Shown here: positions 1 through 55,169 of the stretch, piece by piece | Numbering within the stretch: the first letter of the stretch is position 1 | Layout: each line of letters opens with the position of its first letter | NCBI GenBank assembly: GCA_027704905.1 | Contig: CM051006.1 | Span: 5,819,415-5,883,414 of the forward strand | Source of the DNA: Muraenolepis orangiensis | Taxonomy: Eukaryota; Chordata; Actinopteri; Gadiformes; Muraenolepididae | Length of the DNA: 64,000 nucleotides | Direction: 5' to 3' | Program-made: the position numbers and the translations under genes | The notes under the pieces: model-generated | What the model was told of the DNA's origin: nothing | Database searches by the model: none | What the model saw: only the letters and a program-made list of their open reading frames with translations

Positions 1-111
1 TTAGCCACAGGTTTCTAGCGTCACAAGTGTTAAGCGTCACAGGTATTTAGCGTCACAGGTGTCAAGCGTCACAGGTGTCTAGCGTCACAGGTGTTTAGTG
101 TCACAGGTATT
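1..111. repeat. 16-bp tandem repeat, about 6 copies
   Basis: A short array of a unit close to gtcacaggtgtttagc, with point differences between copies. It starts at the window edge, so its true length is unknown. Confidence 0.8.
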
Positions 112-254
112 CTCTGAGACATCACCCCCACCACAAGACATGCTAGCTGGCTTTCTAATTGTTTGTGTGTGATGTACAGTATGTTAGTAACTAAGAATGA
201 ATGGTGGGAAACGTAGTGCATTTTGTTATGTCTTAATACTATATTATATATATA

Positions 255-641
255 CAGTGGGGTCCAAAAGTCCAGAGACCACGTTGTAAATCTCTAAAAT
301 TGATCTCAATATATTTCATCACATTTCACTGAAATTGTTAAGCTGATATTATCATTTATAATGAAAGTATTTTGGATTACATTAGAATCAAATGCAAAAT
401 AGAAGTATCTTGTCTAGTGTGGCAGGATAGCTCAGTCCACCGGGACTCGGCTTGGGAACCAAAAGGTCGGGCAATGCCGAGGTGCCCTTGAGCAAGGCAC
501 CAGACCCCTACACTGCTCCCCAGGCAGCTGTATGTACAATAGTTGCCCACTGCTCCTAATACTAGGATGGGATAAATGCAGAGGAACACATTTCACTGTG
601 TGTTTATATGTTAAGTGGTCTCAGATTTTTGGACCCCACTG
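255..641. mobile_element. Tc1/mariner-type MITE interrupted by a SINE
   Basis: The left end cagtggggtccaaaagtcc (255 on) is mirrored by an inverted copy ending ggaccccactg at 641. Both ends are flanked by TA (253-254 and 642-643), the target-site duplication of Tc1/mariner elements. There is no transposase frame inside, so it is non-autonomous. A tRNA-derived SINE occupies about 420-612, which makes this a nested insertion. Confidence 0.75.
420..612 (+). mobile_element. tRNA-derived SINE nested in the MITE
   Basis: It shares long stretches with the copy at 19070-19285: the ggatagctc head, the gagcaaggcaccagacccc core and the taatactaggatggg tail. The A-box-like part of the tRNA head is present. 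The B-box segment seen in the other copy (ggttcaagtcc) is missing, so this copy is internally deleted. Confidence 0.7.
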
Positions 642-1108
642 TATATCTTATAAACGTTGTGTACCTCTTAATAGTATATCTACAGAGTATATCTTCTATT
701 TTGTTCTGTCGATTCTCGAGGTGCTTGCACAAGGCACCAACACCCAACTACAAAACAACATTGTTTGCATTTGGTTGTTCCGTGAACGGAGCTGCAGAGA
801 CTGCCCCCCCCCAAAAAAACGTCATTCTAACTGTCAAACAAACACCAGCAAGGTTATGGACCACTGATACAAATGTTGGTGTTTGTTAGCGTTTGTTGAT
901 GCAGCGTTGACGTGAGAGCACATTTATGGGGCAGACCAGCGTAATAGGGCTGGGCTGGGCTGTTTGACGCCTCAAACAGCCGCGCTCCATCCCCGATAAG
1001 CCCTGCAGCCCACCAGCTGTCTAACCACAACCCTGCTCCTAACCACATGTATCCGATTTCATCGGAAGCCCTTTGGACTTAAAGGCGTCTAGTAAACACC
1101 AGAGATGA
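642..1108. other. No gene or clear repeat seen
   Basis: This is the sequence after the MITE and before the aebp1-like exon. Several short open frames occur on both strands but none resembles a known family or ends in convincing splice sites. It would be intron of the minus-strand aebp1-like gene. Confidence 0.5.
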
Positions 1109-1114
1109 ACGTAC

Positions 1115-4496
<3,382 letters not shown>

Positions 4497-4904
4497 CTCG
4501 ACTGTTTGAGGATGAACCGGCAGATAGATATATAGCCTCCTGAGTTGTAACAAGGAAAGTTGGGGTTATAACGGACCCCTTGGTAGTCACTACAACGCAC
4601 ACCAAAACACCGCCCCCACGCCCCCCCCCCAAAAAAATCTCTACACACTTTGTTTGCCCTTTCGTTCCTAACGGTCGGTTGAACGTCGTTTGAAAAAAGG
4701 CACACAACTGACGTTTCGAAGGCGGTTTATCTTCATCCAGATGTGTCCGCACGTGGGAGCGTTTAAACGAGCCTCTCGGGTATCCCTGGGGTTTGAAAGC
4801 AGCTGAGGTGAACAAAACAAAAAGGGTGGGGGGCGTCGCGCTCTTCTACAGATAAAACGGTCTTGTTTTTTTTGTCTTGTTTGTCTCACTCCGATCACAC
4901 CCAC

Positions 4905-4978
4905 ACACCCACACTCACTCACTCACTACACTCACTCACTCACTCAGTACACTCACTCACTCACTCACTCACTCCCCG
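4905..4978. repeat. (CACT)n microsatellite
   Basis: Repeats of actc/actcactc about 75 bp long, upstream of the aebp1-like start codon. Confidence 0.9.
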
Positions 4979-5130
4979 ACGAGTCCACTACACACTACAC
5001 GGCACGCTCCTCCAAGGCCCTTCACCCCCTCTCGCGCGGTCAGCGGCGGCGCCAAGCGCTGGGTGGGTGGGCGTGGCTTGGGCACCCCACGTGACATTCC
5101 ACAGACAGCGGGAGAAGGAGAGAAGGAGAG

Positions 5131-5213
5131 ACAGAAAGAAAGAAAGAAACAACGGTTCAACACTTCAATGGCGTTGGAGCTGAATCAACACAGTGGAGGG
5201 AAGAAAGAAAGAG

Positions 5214-5304
<91 letters not shown>

Positions 5305-5408
5305 AAAGAAAGAAAGAAAGGAGATAATGATAAAGACATGGAAAGAAAGAACAAAGTTAAATAAACAACAGTTTAACAATGGCATGAAGCTGAATCAACA
5401 CAGTGGAG

Positions 5409-5494
<86 letters not shown>

Positions 5495-5700
5495 AAGAAA
5501 GAAAGAAGGTTAAAGACACAGAAAGAAAGAGCAAAGTTAGAGAGAGACACAACAGTTCAACAATGGCTCGAAGCTGAATCAACACAGTGGAGGAAAGAAA
5601 AAACGAAAGACAGGAAATTGATAAAGAAAGAAAGCTAAAGAAACAACAGTTCAACAAAGAAAGAAAGACGAAGAATTCGAGAGAGAAAATAATCGAATAA
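5131..5700. repeat. Compound (GAAA)n array with three copies of a 45-bp leader
   Basis: The block containing agctgaatcaacacagtgga appears at about 5178, 5388 and 5572. Each copy is followed by GAAA-type repeats of decreasing length and purity. The whole cassette (leader plus GAAA run, about 190-210 bp) has therefore been duplicated, not just the tetranucleotide. Confidence 0.85.
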
Positions 5701-6060
5701 TCAAAGATATAGGCCTTCATTTCCTGCCAATACGAGGCTCAGAAGTGATGCTACAGGTGTTATGTGTTATGATAATACAGGTGTTGCTTCTTGGCCATTG
5801 ACGGGTGACAGCATCCCCTTAATCGGATTACTCACATCCAGTTGTTAGTGTTATTTTTTAAGAGATTTGCATTCCGTTCTTTCTGTGTACACATCTCAAT
5901 TTGACCTCCTCCCTTTTTTTGGAATTTGAGAACGTTAATATTTATCTTGGGGGAAATTCTTGTTTTGTTACATAATGTAGGTGTTGTCCTTTAAATATAG
6001 GATTATTGTACAACATTTCAAACGTTCAAACACTTTGTAAACAACTATAAACCAATAGTA

Positions 6061-6096
<36 letters not shown>

Positions 6097-6097
6097 C

Positions 6098-6132
<35 letters not shown>

Positions 6133-6476
6133 CAGAGAGAGAGAGACAGAGGGCATACAGATAGATCCAAAAGAAAGACACGGTCATGTTTTGAACACAT
6201 GTTTTCTCTGGTCCGTTCCTGCATCCTTGGTACCCTGACCGCTAGTGCGTCTGTGTCGCACGTGTGCTGGACTAGACAGACGCGTCTCTCGCTGACTGGA
6301 AGATGACTTAATAGGCCTATTAATAACTATTATATATCCCGTGCTTTGTTCAGGTTTAGTTTTGCTCAGTGGCTGCATTTCATTTATTTATTGCCCAGTA
6401 AACCGAGCATGCATGGTGAAGATCATTAAAATAGAAGCGAAAACAGACAAACACACACGTAAACATTTGGTCTTAA
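5701..6476. other. Region downstream of pnx; (GA)n/(GACA)n only
   Basis: It contains a (GA)n/(GACA)n tract at 6060-6150. I see no gene here. Confidence 0.5.
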
Positions 6477-6482
6477 TTTATT
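6477..6482 (-). terminator. Candidate poly(A) signal for the pnx-like gene
   Basis: AATAAA on the minus strand about 250 bp past the pnx-like stop codon, in AT-rich sequence. Further AATAAA copies occur near 6381-6390, so the site actually used is uncertain. Confidence 0.45.
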
Positions 6483-6730
6483 CTTTAATTTAACAAAAAT
6501 ACTGCGGTTTTTCTCGACAAGAGAAAACATTTATATAAAAATAATGTATAAACGGCTTTATATTTAACATTTCTTTTCCCCCAGAAATTAACCACTTAAA
6601 TATTTGCATATGCTTATTTCCAGCCAATAATTAAATAGTCGATTAGACTCCATCATCCCCCAACCTCAATACACAAGTCAATTAGATAAGAGGCCTAATA
6701 CATTAAACACATAAATATAACATAAATAAG

Positions 6731-7796
6731 TCAAGCGTAAGTGTGATACGGCGTCCAATACACAGGTGGCAAGAAGGGGATTTGGGAACGCGGTTGGCAG
6801 TGCAACTGCTTGGGCCTGATGGAGGCGTACAGGGAGGTGGGGTTGAACGGGGAGGGGGTCCCGTACAGTGGTGGTGGTGTTTGTTGTTGATGTTGATGTT
6901 GATGTTGTTGTTGGAGTTGTTGTTGGAGTTGGAGGAACAGGTGCTCCTCTACCGCCATGGGGTGGAGGTGGAGGTGGTGGTGCTCCTCCTCCTCCTCCTC
7001 CGCGGCGGCGGGAGGGGAGGTTCTCCCGTCGCGGTCCTTCTTCCACTTGGTGCGTCGGTTCTGGAACCAGATCTTCACCTGGGTTTCGGAGAGCCGCAGG
7101 GCCGAGGCCAGGGCGTGGCGCTCCAGCACGGACAGGTAGTGGGAGGTGCTGAAGCTGTACTCCAGGATGCGGAGCTGGTCCACGGTGAACGCGGTGCGGA
7201 TCCGTCTGCTCTTGCTGCTCTTGGGACCCGGAGGTGGTGCTGGTGGTGATGGTGATGGTGATGGATGCGATGCGTCCTCTGAGGCGCTGGAGCTTTCATC
7301 CTGATCGGAACACTCACGCGTCTCACTTGCTGGTTCACATCGACGATCCGGTGATTCTAAATTATTGGAAAAAAATAGTTGTTTTTAAAACATGGTCAGC
7401 ATATGGAACAAGATTAAAAAAAAACATTTGCATATTGGACATATCTAAATGAATAGGCATTTAAAGCGTTTTAAAGTTTGTATTGGACATGGCATGGCTA
7501 TAAAGTCACACAGGGCACACGCAATAGGTCCAACTATAATTAGATTAGATCAGATTAGATTCAAATGTATTGTCATTGCACAGCACAAAAGTATGTCACA
7601 ATGTTACAGTGCATCATGCATCAATTAATTATGCAATTAAGTCTGGCCCCCCCCCCCAAAAAACCATACCTGTATTCCTTCGGGCGTGGCTTTGTGACAC
7701 GGTGTTCGCGTCTGGTTGCCTCGTGTATTTGGTTGGGTCCAAAATATCGCTGACAGAAAAGGTGATTTTGTGGGTGAACTGCAGGTCTTGCTTCAT
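6731..7796 (-). CDS. pnx: NKL-class homeobox gene, probably pnx
   Basis: There are two coding exons, 7796..7670 and 7356..6731, with donor ggtatg and acceptor ttag joining in phase 1 to give 250 residues. Residues 13-21 read FSVSDILDP, an Eh1-type Groucho-binding motif followed by TKY. The homeodomain is at about residues 92-151: RRIRTAFTVDQLRILE, then HYLSVLERHALA, then SETQVKIWFQNRRTKWKK. HYLSV-ERH together with an N-terminal Eh1 motif is what I recall for zebrafish Pnx, a neurogenesis repressor expressed in posterior neurons. The C-terminus has a poly-Glu, His-rich and long Gln/His stretch, making this protein longer than the roughly 180 residues I recall for zebrafish. A TATA box sits about 75 bp upstream of the start. 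The homeobox class is certain; the pnx name is likely but rests on memory. NKX1-like genes are the main alternative, but their helix 1-2 residues differ. Confidence 0.8.
7530..7625 (-). mobile_element. Interspersed repeat tail, (TCTAA)n family
   Basis: On the minus strand it reads gtgctgtgcaatgacaatac followed by atttgaatctaatc. The same end is found at 12925-12975, 38200-38270 and 51657-51720. It lies inside the pnx-like intron. Confidence 0.6.
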
Positions 7797-7869
7797 TTTA
7801 ATTAGCGTGTACGTGCCCCTTACACAACCGGAGAGAGAATGAACTGCTTCTGGTCGCTTCTCTTGACGG

Positions 7870-7877
7870 CTTTTATA
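7870..7877 (-). promoter_or_regulatory. TATA box upstream of pnx-like gene
   Basis: TATAAAAG on the minus strand, 74-81 bp upstream of the start codon. A start of transcription about 30 bp downstream would give a 5' leader of about 45-50 bp. Position and consensus are both good; no expression data support it. Confidence 0.55.
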
Positions 7878-7910
7878 CGCTCTCTCGTCCCGCACACGCC
7901 GCTAACGCAT

Positions 7911-8860
7911 AGTCCCCCCCCCCCCCCCCCCATCCCCCCCATCGGTTTACAATTCATTGGAAATGTTACGGGAATTATGCGCAAGACAAAAGGCACGCAC
8001 ACACACACACACACACACGCTCCCCCCAATGCATTATCATTTAGAAGTGTGGGACCCCCCCCTCCCTCGAGGGGGGTGGGGGGTCCGACACTTGATAATG
8101 CCGCACGCTCAGCCGGGGACACACACTTAACTTGTCATTTATTGCCGGGCATCTGGTTAAAGTGTTCCCCTTTTCTTTAAAGGGCCCGTGTTCCCCATTG
8201 TCGTTTCCCTTGTTAAATAGTTGAAAACATGGGATTTTACGGTGGTAGGACACGTGAACGACCCTTGTGATGCTAATTGATCGACTCTTGAGATCCTATC
8301 CATTGCGACTCCCATCCCGCCTGGATATGGGTGTCGTTTGTCTTCTAACGTCCAATGTCCCATACACTTAGGTTTAATTAGATATCTTATTAGATGTTTA
8401 GTAATCTATCTAGGCTTCAGTCTTACTAAGAGCATTACTATTACCCACACCCCGTGGTTTCAGTTAACACTATTCAAACGAGGGGGATATTAAGTTGTTT
8501 TTTTGTTGCACATACATGTAGTGTACGTACTGTGTATGTATGTTTCAAATGTTTATGTTACATTATAAGACTCTTTTTGTCTCTGTAAAAGGGGGAAACT
8601 TTGTTTGATTGGTCTTTTGTGTTACATAAATGACATGGCATTAGGCCTAATAATAATAATAATAATTACATTACAGTGCAGTACAGTACAGTACATTGTT
8701 GATTAGATAAGTGGCCATGGACGCATGCTGGTCTATGGACTAGACATTAGATCTAAGGCAAATAAAGAATTAACACACAATGACTAAGAATTGTCGATAA
8801 TTCCCTTTTAAATTCCTAACTAACTAAACCAAACTGTTTACCAACTTAGTGTACTTCTAC
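7911..8860. other. Region upstream of pnx; no gene seen
   Basis: It contains a 20-base C-run (7915-7932), a short (CA)n (7996-8018) and a GC-rich inverted pair near 8056-8084 (cctccctcgaggggggtggg). Short open frames are not supported. It could hold enhancers of the homeobox gene, but nothing in the sequence proves that. Confidence 0.4.
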
Positions 8861-9035
8861 CTTGTGGTACATTGTACTTCTACCCGAGCACTGGCTCAGT
8901 TCTTGGAGACTTGAAATGCACTTTTGACTTCTGGTGACAAGTTGTTCTCTTACCTACCTTACACACTATTGTAAGTCACTTTGGATCAAATCATCTGCTA
9001 AATGACTGTAATGTAATGTAATGTAATGTTATGTA
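8860..9035 (+). mobile_element. Fish interspersed element ending in atctgctaaatgactgtaatg
   Basis: The core ggctcagttcttggagac ... tctggtgac..gttgttctctta ... tttggat.aa...ctgctaaatgac recurs at 45096-45320 (inverted), 57835-58015 and 60745-60918. There is no coding capacity. It is a widespread teleost non-autonomous repeat; its class is not clear to me. Confidence 0.65.
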
Positions 9036-9186
9036 CTGTTATGTATACGTTTGTATTCACACTACATGGTTTATAAAAACAATGGCTATGACTAACCATC
9101 CTTTGCATTGTTGCATGCCATCATCGTATCAAATGACTCCCAATGGAATGACTCATTACTCATGGCAGGCATTTGGATGTGGCAGC

Positions 9187-10083
9187 TGGTGGTGGTGGAG
9201 GTGGTGGTGGTAGTGATGGGGGTGGGGGTAGTGGTGGTGGGGGTGGGGGTGGCGGTGGTGGAGGTAGTGCTGGGGGTGATGGTGGTGATGGTGGTGGTGG
9301 TGGAGTTGGTGGTGGTGGTGATAGTGGTGGTGGTGTAGGTGGTGGTGGTGATAGTGGTGGTGGTGGTGGTGGTGGTGGTGGAGTTGGTGGTGGTGTAGGT
9401 GGTGGTGGTGATGGTGGTGGAGTTGGTGGTGGTGATGGTGGTGGTAGTGGGGGTGATGGTGGTGGAGTTGGTGGTGGTGCTGGTGCTGGTGCTGGGGTGA
9501 TGGTGGTGGAGGTGGTGCTGGGGTGGTGGTGGTGGTGGTGGTGGTGAGCGTTGGTGGTGGTGGTGGTGGCGGTGGTGGTGGTGGAGGTGGAGGTGGTGGT
9601 GGTGGTGATGGTGGTGGCGGTGGTGGTGGTGGTGGCAGTGGGGGTGATGGTGGTGGTGGTGGCAGTGGGGGTGGTGGTGGTGCTGGGGGTGGTGGTGGTG
9701 GTGGTGGTGAGCGTTGGTGGTGGTGGTGGTGGCGGTGGTGGTGGTGGAGGTGGAGGTGGTGGTGGTGGTGATGGTGATGGTGGTGGCGGTGGTGGTGGTG
9801 GTGGTGGTGGTGTCAGTAGTGGTGGTGGTGGTGATAGTGGTGATAGTGGTGGTGGTGTCAGTGGTACTGATGGTGGTGGTGGTGGTGGTGGTGATAGTGG
9901 TGGTGGTGGTGGTGTCAGTGGTGGTGGTGGTGGTGGTGGTGTCAGTGGTGGTGGTGGTGGTGATAGTGGTGGTGGTGTCAGTGGTACTGATGGTGGTGAT
10001 AGTGGTGGTGGTGGTGGTGATAGTGGTGGTGGTGTCAGTGGTGGTGGTGGTGGTGATGGTGGTGGTGGTGGGGGTGGTGGTGT
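9187..10083. repeat. 900-bp GGT-rich tract, strongly G-biased
   Basis: Almost uninterrupted ggt/ggtggtgat/ggc triplets on the plus strand, with a locally duplicated segment: the block around 9540-9600 recurs at 9708-9768. Such density of G-runs predicts many G-quadruplexes. Open frames across it on both strands (poly-Gly/Val and poly-Thr/His) are low-complexity artefacts. Confidence 0.95.
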
Positions 10084-10456
10084 CCCTGCAGAGAGCCATG
10101 GAGGTGGAGGGAGGTGTGGGGAGGCAGCTGTCAGGGACTACCTAGAGAGCGACTGGTATTGAAATGGCAAGTGAAGCCGGCCCACCGGGACAATTAGCAG
10201 ATGTCCCCAGTAGGCCTGACCCTGGCTGACCCGGGCTCTTTGTCCACTAGCGCCACATAGAACCATACAGTTGGATTAACCAACTATAGCTGTGAAGGGA
10301 CGTGTTAAAAATGATGCTGTCTGTTTGGAACCTCCAACCGGTGATGGAGAGTGTTTTGGATGACTTCTGAATGGGACAATATCATTTAAAAAAAATCGGT
10401 ATTTGTGTAAGTAACAAAAATGTATAAGATAGCCTTAAACCGTCACAGTAGAGGGG
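10084..10456. other. Unique sequence, nothing recognised
   Basis: No gene, splice-bounded frame or repeat family is recognised in this stretch between the G-rich tract and the (GCGT)n array. Confidence 0.4.
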
Positions 10457-10552
<96 letters not shown>

Positions 10553-10553
10553 T
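10457..10553. repeat. (GT)n then (GCGT)n microsatellite
   Basis: Seven GT units are followed by about 21 copies of gcgt. The CpG-rich tetranucleotide version is unusual beside the many plain (CA)n tracts of this window. Confidence 0.95.
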
Positions 10554-11185
10554 GGGTTGGATTTTCCCTCTAAAGCAACAGAGAAGCATGTCTCCGTAAG
10601 TTTTCGTCAACTCTTTACTTCCAACCTACTTGGATTTAACAAGGTGTCTTTGTCTTTGATTTAATGAATAAACGATCACTGTCGAGCATGCCTACAACCT
10701 AAAGCCAGCAGCGAGCGAGCAATACACATCCGTTAAGACATGTTAATCGCCGCCAAGGAACAAATGCTGACATAGTTACGCAGCAGACGAAAGCCAAAGA
10801 AGAAGGATCATAAACACCACTGTACAGCGTCAACCGTAAAGGCCGGGGAACAAAGACGTGAGTCCTTTACAGCTCCACCTCCCCGTGGCAGCACAGATGT
10901 GTGTCTCCTAGTCCTATACCACGGCCCAGAGTGGGACGGCGACCACGCTGCCATTATCTTAGCTTAAGGCCTTTCTAGAAAGTCCTAGGGGGGCCTTGGT
11001 GTATAGACATACATGCGTTCCTCTTTTATATCAGATGTCAGGTTGCTACATCCCATTGTGTAGTTTAAGGTGGATGATGTTTTGACTGTAAGCTGCATAC
11101 CGTGAGATGTTTGGGACCATGGTTTGACCCAGAAAGTATAAAATAAAAATAAAATAAAAGCAATTCCAGAGAAGACTACATTACA
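10554..11185. other. Intergenic, nothing recognised
   Basis: No coding or repeat family identified. The sequence is locally GC-balanced and looks unique. Confidence 0.4.
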
Positions 11186-11400
11186 TTACATTTGAAGTAC
11201 AATGGAATGTTTACTCCCCATTCCCTCTTTCAGTATGAATCGCTAAAACAATACTATAAAAATACTATACACAATAAAAATAACAACTAATTGACTGATG
11301 GATTGTGCAAAAAGATTTAAAAGCATTAAAAGTGCCAGTAGTGCAGCAGCATCATGAATACAGTGCAGAACAGTGCAGTGACTGTAATGAGTCCAGAATG
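11186..11400 (-). mobile_element. LINE 3' UTR fragment (same family as 2462-3400)
   Basis: It shares tggaatgtttactccccattcc and the cagtgcagaacagtgcagtgac segment with the LINE at 2462-2830. It is 5'-truncated, as is usual for L2-type copies. Confidence 0.65.
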
Positions 11401-11857
11401 TCAAGCCATCTTGCCATGTGCTTGTACTCTTGTACTTCCTAGAGGTAACATTTGTTTAATTTAATCATTGATACATTTGTATTAAAACGTGACTGAAATG
11501 TCTGTAGACATTTCATATATGTATATATACAATCTAGTGACCTCTTGTGGCCCAATGAATATATTAAACTGCCAAAATTCGGTGTTCAATTCCATAACCG
11601 TTAAACCCTAAGAGGAAATCGCATTCGATTTAACACGTGACGTCTAATAATTGACTTGATTACAATCAAAACATTTTTTTTTTAATGTAACGGTGTTTCT
11701 TTATGTAAATAAAATACCAGAAGTAACCCCGTGTAAACGGTTCTCTCCTAATAGAGCCACTTTACAGTTAGGAAAAAGACGACGACCTTAACTCGAGGTC
11801 AACCGTTCACGTACGAACACAACCCGGACGTGTTTTGTTGCCGGCGCTCCCGCTCCC

Positions 11858-11886
11858 TCTCGCGATACCACTCCCCCCTCGCGATG
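11858..11886. promoter_or_regulatory. CGCG elements in the ash2l core promoter
   Basis: TCTCGCGATA at 11858-11867 and CTCGCGATG at 11878-11886 sit 19-47 bp before the ash2l start codon in a TATA-less, CpG-rich stretch. TCTCGCGA is the core of a palindromic element found in housekeeping promoters and bound by BANP. The match is 9 of 10 for the first copy. The functional role is inferred. Confidence 0.4.
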
Positions 11887-11904
11887 TTTGTATTGATTTG
11901 AAAC

Positions 11905-40026
<28,122 letters not shown>

Positions 40027-40245
40027 ATGGACGACCTTCCTCCTCCTCCTTCTCTTGCCTCCTCCTCCTCTCCCAGAAGGCTCATACCCAGCAGACCAAC
40101 ACTTCTCAACTCAACTCACAACAAACACCGCGCCAGCAAGTTTGGATGAACCGCGCGTTCGTCGCGCGGTTCACATTTTGCCGCGTTCGACTAAATGCAA
40201 AGGTTTTTTTTTTTTTTTAAGAGAAAAGCTTTTGTTTATCTTTTG

Positions 40246-40251
40246 AATAAA
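40246..40251 (+). terminator. ash2l proximal poly(A) signal
   Basis: AATAAA 220 bp after the ash2l stop codon, embedded in an A-run. The distal AATAAA at 40647 is better placed relative to a following T/GT-rich stretch. Both may be used. Confidence 0.5.
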
Positions 40252-40646
40252 AAAAACAAGTCCTTTGGGTTAGTTTGTGTTTGAGCTCACGTGTCGATGT
40301 CGGCGTTTCGTTAAGAAGAAGAAGAAAACTTAATTTTTTTCTTTGTTTTTGTTTTTTTGTTTTTTTTAAGAATTTGGTAAGTTTGTTTTAATTGTCAAAC
40401 TCCACTGACCTTTCAGAAATATTTTGGTGCTCTTTTTGCTATAAAATGTGTACTTTTACTTTTGTGCGTCATGCTGTTCCGAGACATTCGAGTGTGGTTC
40501 GGTGTTGGCGACCGTGGGACCTTCGCCTGTTGTATGGTTTTAGCCAGAGGAGAGCTCACTTCCAATCTATTTCTCCCTAGAAGAATCCAGTCTACTGGTG
40601 CTTTTTGATTGTTTTTAGTTACTTGTTTTGTTTTTATTCTGAGTTG

Positions 40647-40652
40647 AATAAA
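40647..40652 (+). terminator. ash2l distal poly(A) signal
   Basis: AATAAA followed by a GT-rich stretch (ttctgtgttcaagtg). The 3' UTR would be about 640 nt. Only 126 bp separate it from the convergent signal of the kinase gene. Confidence 0.65.
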
Positions 40653-40778
40653 GTTTCTATATGCAAGTTCTTACTTTCTGTGTTCAAGTGAATTTAACAA
40701 ACACCCCCCCCCCCCCCCCACACACACAAAACACACACACACACACAAAAATCGTTTGAAAAACAATCTGGATATATA

Positions 40779-40784
40779 TTTATT
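40779..40784 (-). terminator. Poly(A) signal of the GRK gene
   Basis: AATAAA on the minus strand, about 375 bp beyond the proposed kinase stop codon and facing the ash2l signal. Confidence 0.55.
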
Positions 40785-41159
40785 TTATAGATTCAACTGC
40801 TTAAAAAAAACAATTCCCTTCAGTGAAAACATTACTTTACATATTGCATGAATTTTAAACGTTTACATAAACCATACCTTGCCTCAACTTAAAACAAATG
40901 AAGGCCGTTTGTTCAAAGCGCTTCTTCCACCGACACCACGAGTCTGTTCATTCTTGTAGTGGGTGTGTCCAACACCGTAACTCCTCCCCCCCCCCTCTCC
41001 CCCGCAGTGTCACACCATCACCTATGGTTCTACGAGTCGAGGGGTTTGCGATGGAACGGTCCGAATCGTCTCTCTCTTTTCCATTGTCTTCGTCGTCAAG
41101 CAGCTGCTGGCTCCCCCCCCCGACGGTGGTTAGGCCTGCAGTGTTTAGGCGGGAACTCT

Positions 41160-54711
<13,552 letters not shown>

Positions 54712-54917
54712 GCTCGCGGTGCTTGTGCAGGGCAGCGCGCGCTCTCCCCTCGCATCCTTTGACTTGGCCTCCCCGTGTGTCCTCCTCCCTCAGACCAGCG
54801 TGGCCCGGCGTGCGCTCCGCTCCACCTTAACCCACCATAACCTTTACCCCCAGCCGGCCGGCAGACGCCTCAGATGGGGTGCACTGTCGCCAGGGCGCTG
54901 GGGTCTCGGTTCGCTCA

Positions 54918-55060
54918 CACTCTCTCTCTATCTCTCACTCTCTCTGTATCTCTCTCTCTCTGTATCTCACTCTCTCTGTATCTCTCTCACTCTCTCTATA
55001 TCTCACTCTCTCTCTGTCTCTGTATCTCTCTCTCTCTCTCTCTGTATCTCTCTCTCTCAG
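54918..55060. repeat. (TCTC)n/(tctctgtatctc)n array upstream of the GRK start
   Basis: ctctctctgtatctcactct units in irregular order, 205-350 bp upstream of the kinase start codon on its own strand. Confidence 0.9.
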
Positions 55061-55141
55061 CATGTGGTGCTTACGGCTGCGACAGGTATGTGGTCTGAGT
55101 GTTTGCTGAGCCGTGTGTGTGTATGTGTGTGTTTGTGTGCG

Positions 55142-55167
55142 TGGGGGCGGGGGCGGGGGCGGGGGAG
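55142..55167 (-). promoter_or_regulatory. Four tandem GC boxes in the candidate GRK promoter
   Basis: ggggcgg repeated every 6 bp (gggggc units), 430-456 bp upstream of the kinase start codon. This could bind Sp1/KLF factors and could also form a G-quadruplex on the plus strand. No transcription start is visible. Confidence 0.35.
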
Positions 55168-55169
55168 AA

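Noticed and set aside
4877..5638. 253-codon Lys/Glu-rich frame
   Set aside because: Produced by the (GAAA)n arrays; not spliced or conserved.
6678..7046. 122-codon minus-strand Pro/Thr frame within the pnx-like exon
   Set aside because: An alternate frame of the Gln/His repeat; the homeodomain frame continues to the stop at 6731.
9092..10162. 335-codon poly-Thr/His frame on minus and poly-Gly frames on plus
   Set aside because: Translation of a simple GGT repeat; no splice sites or non-repetitive flanks.
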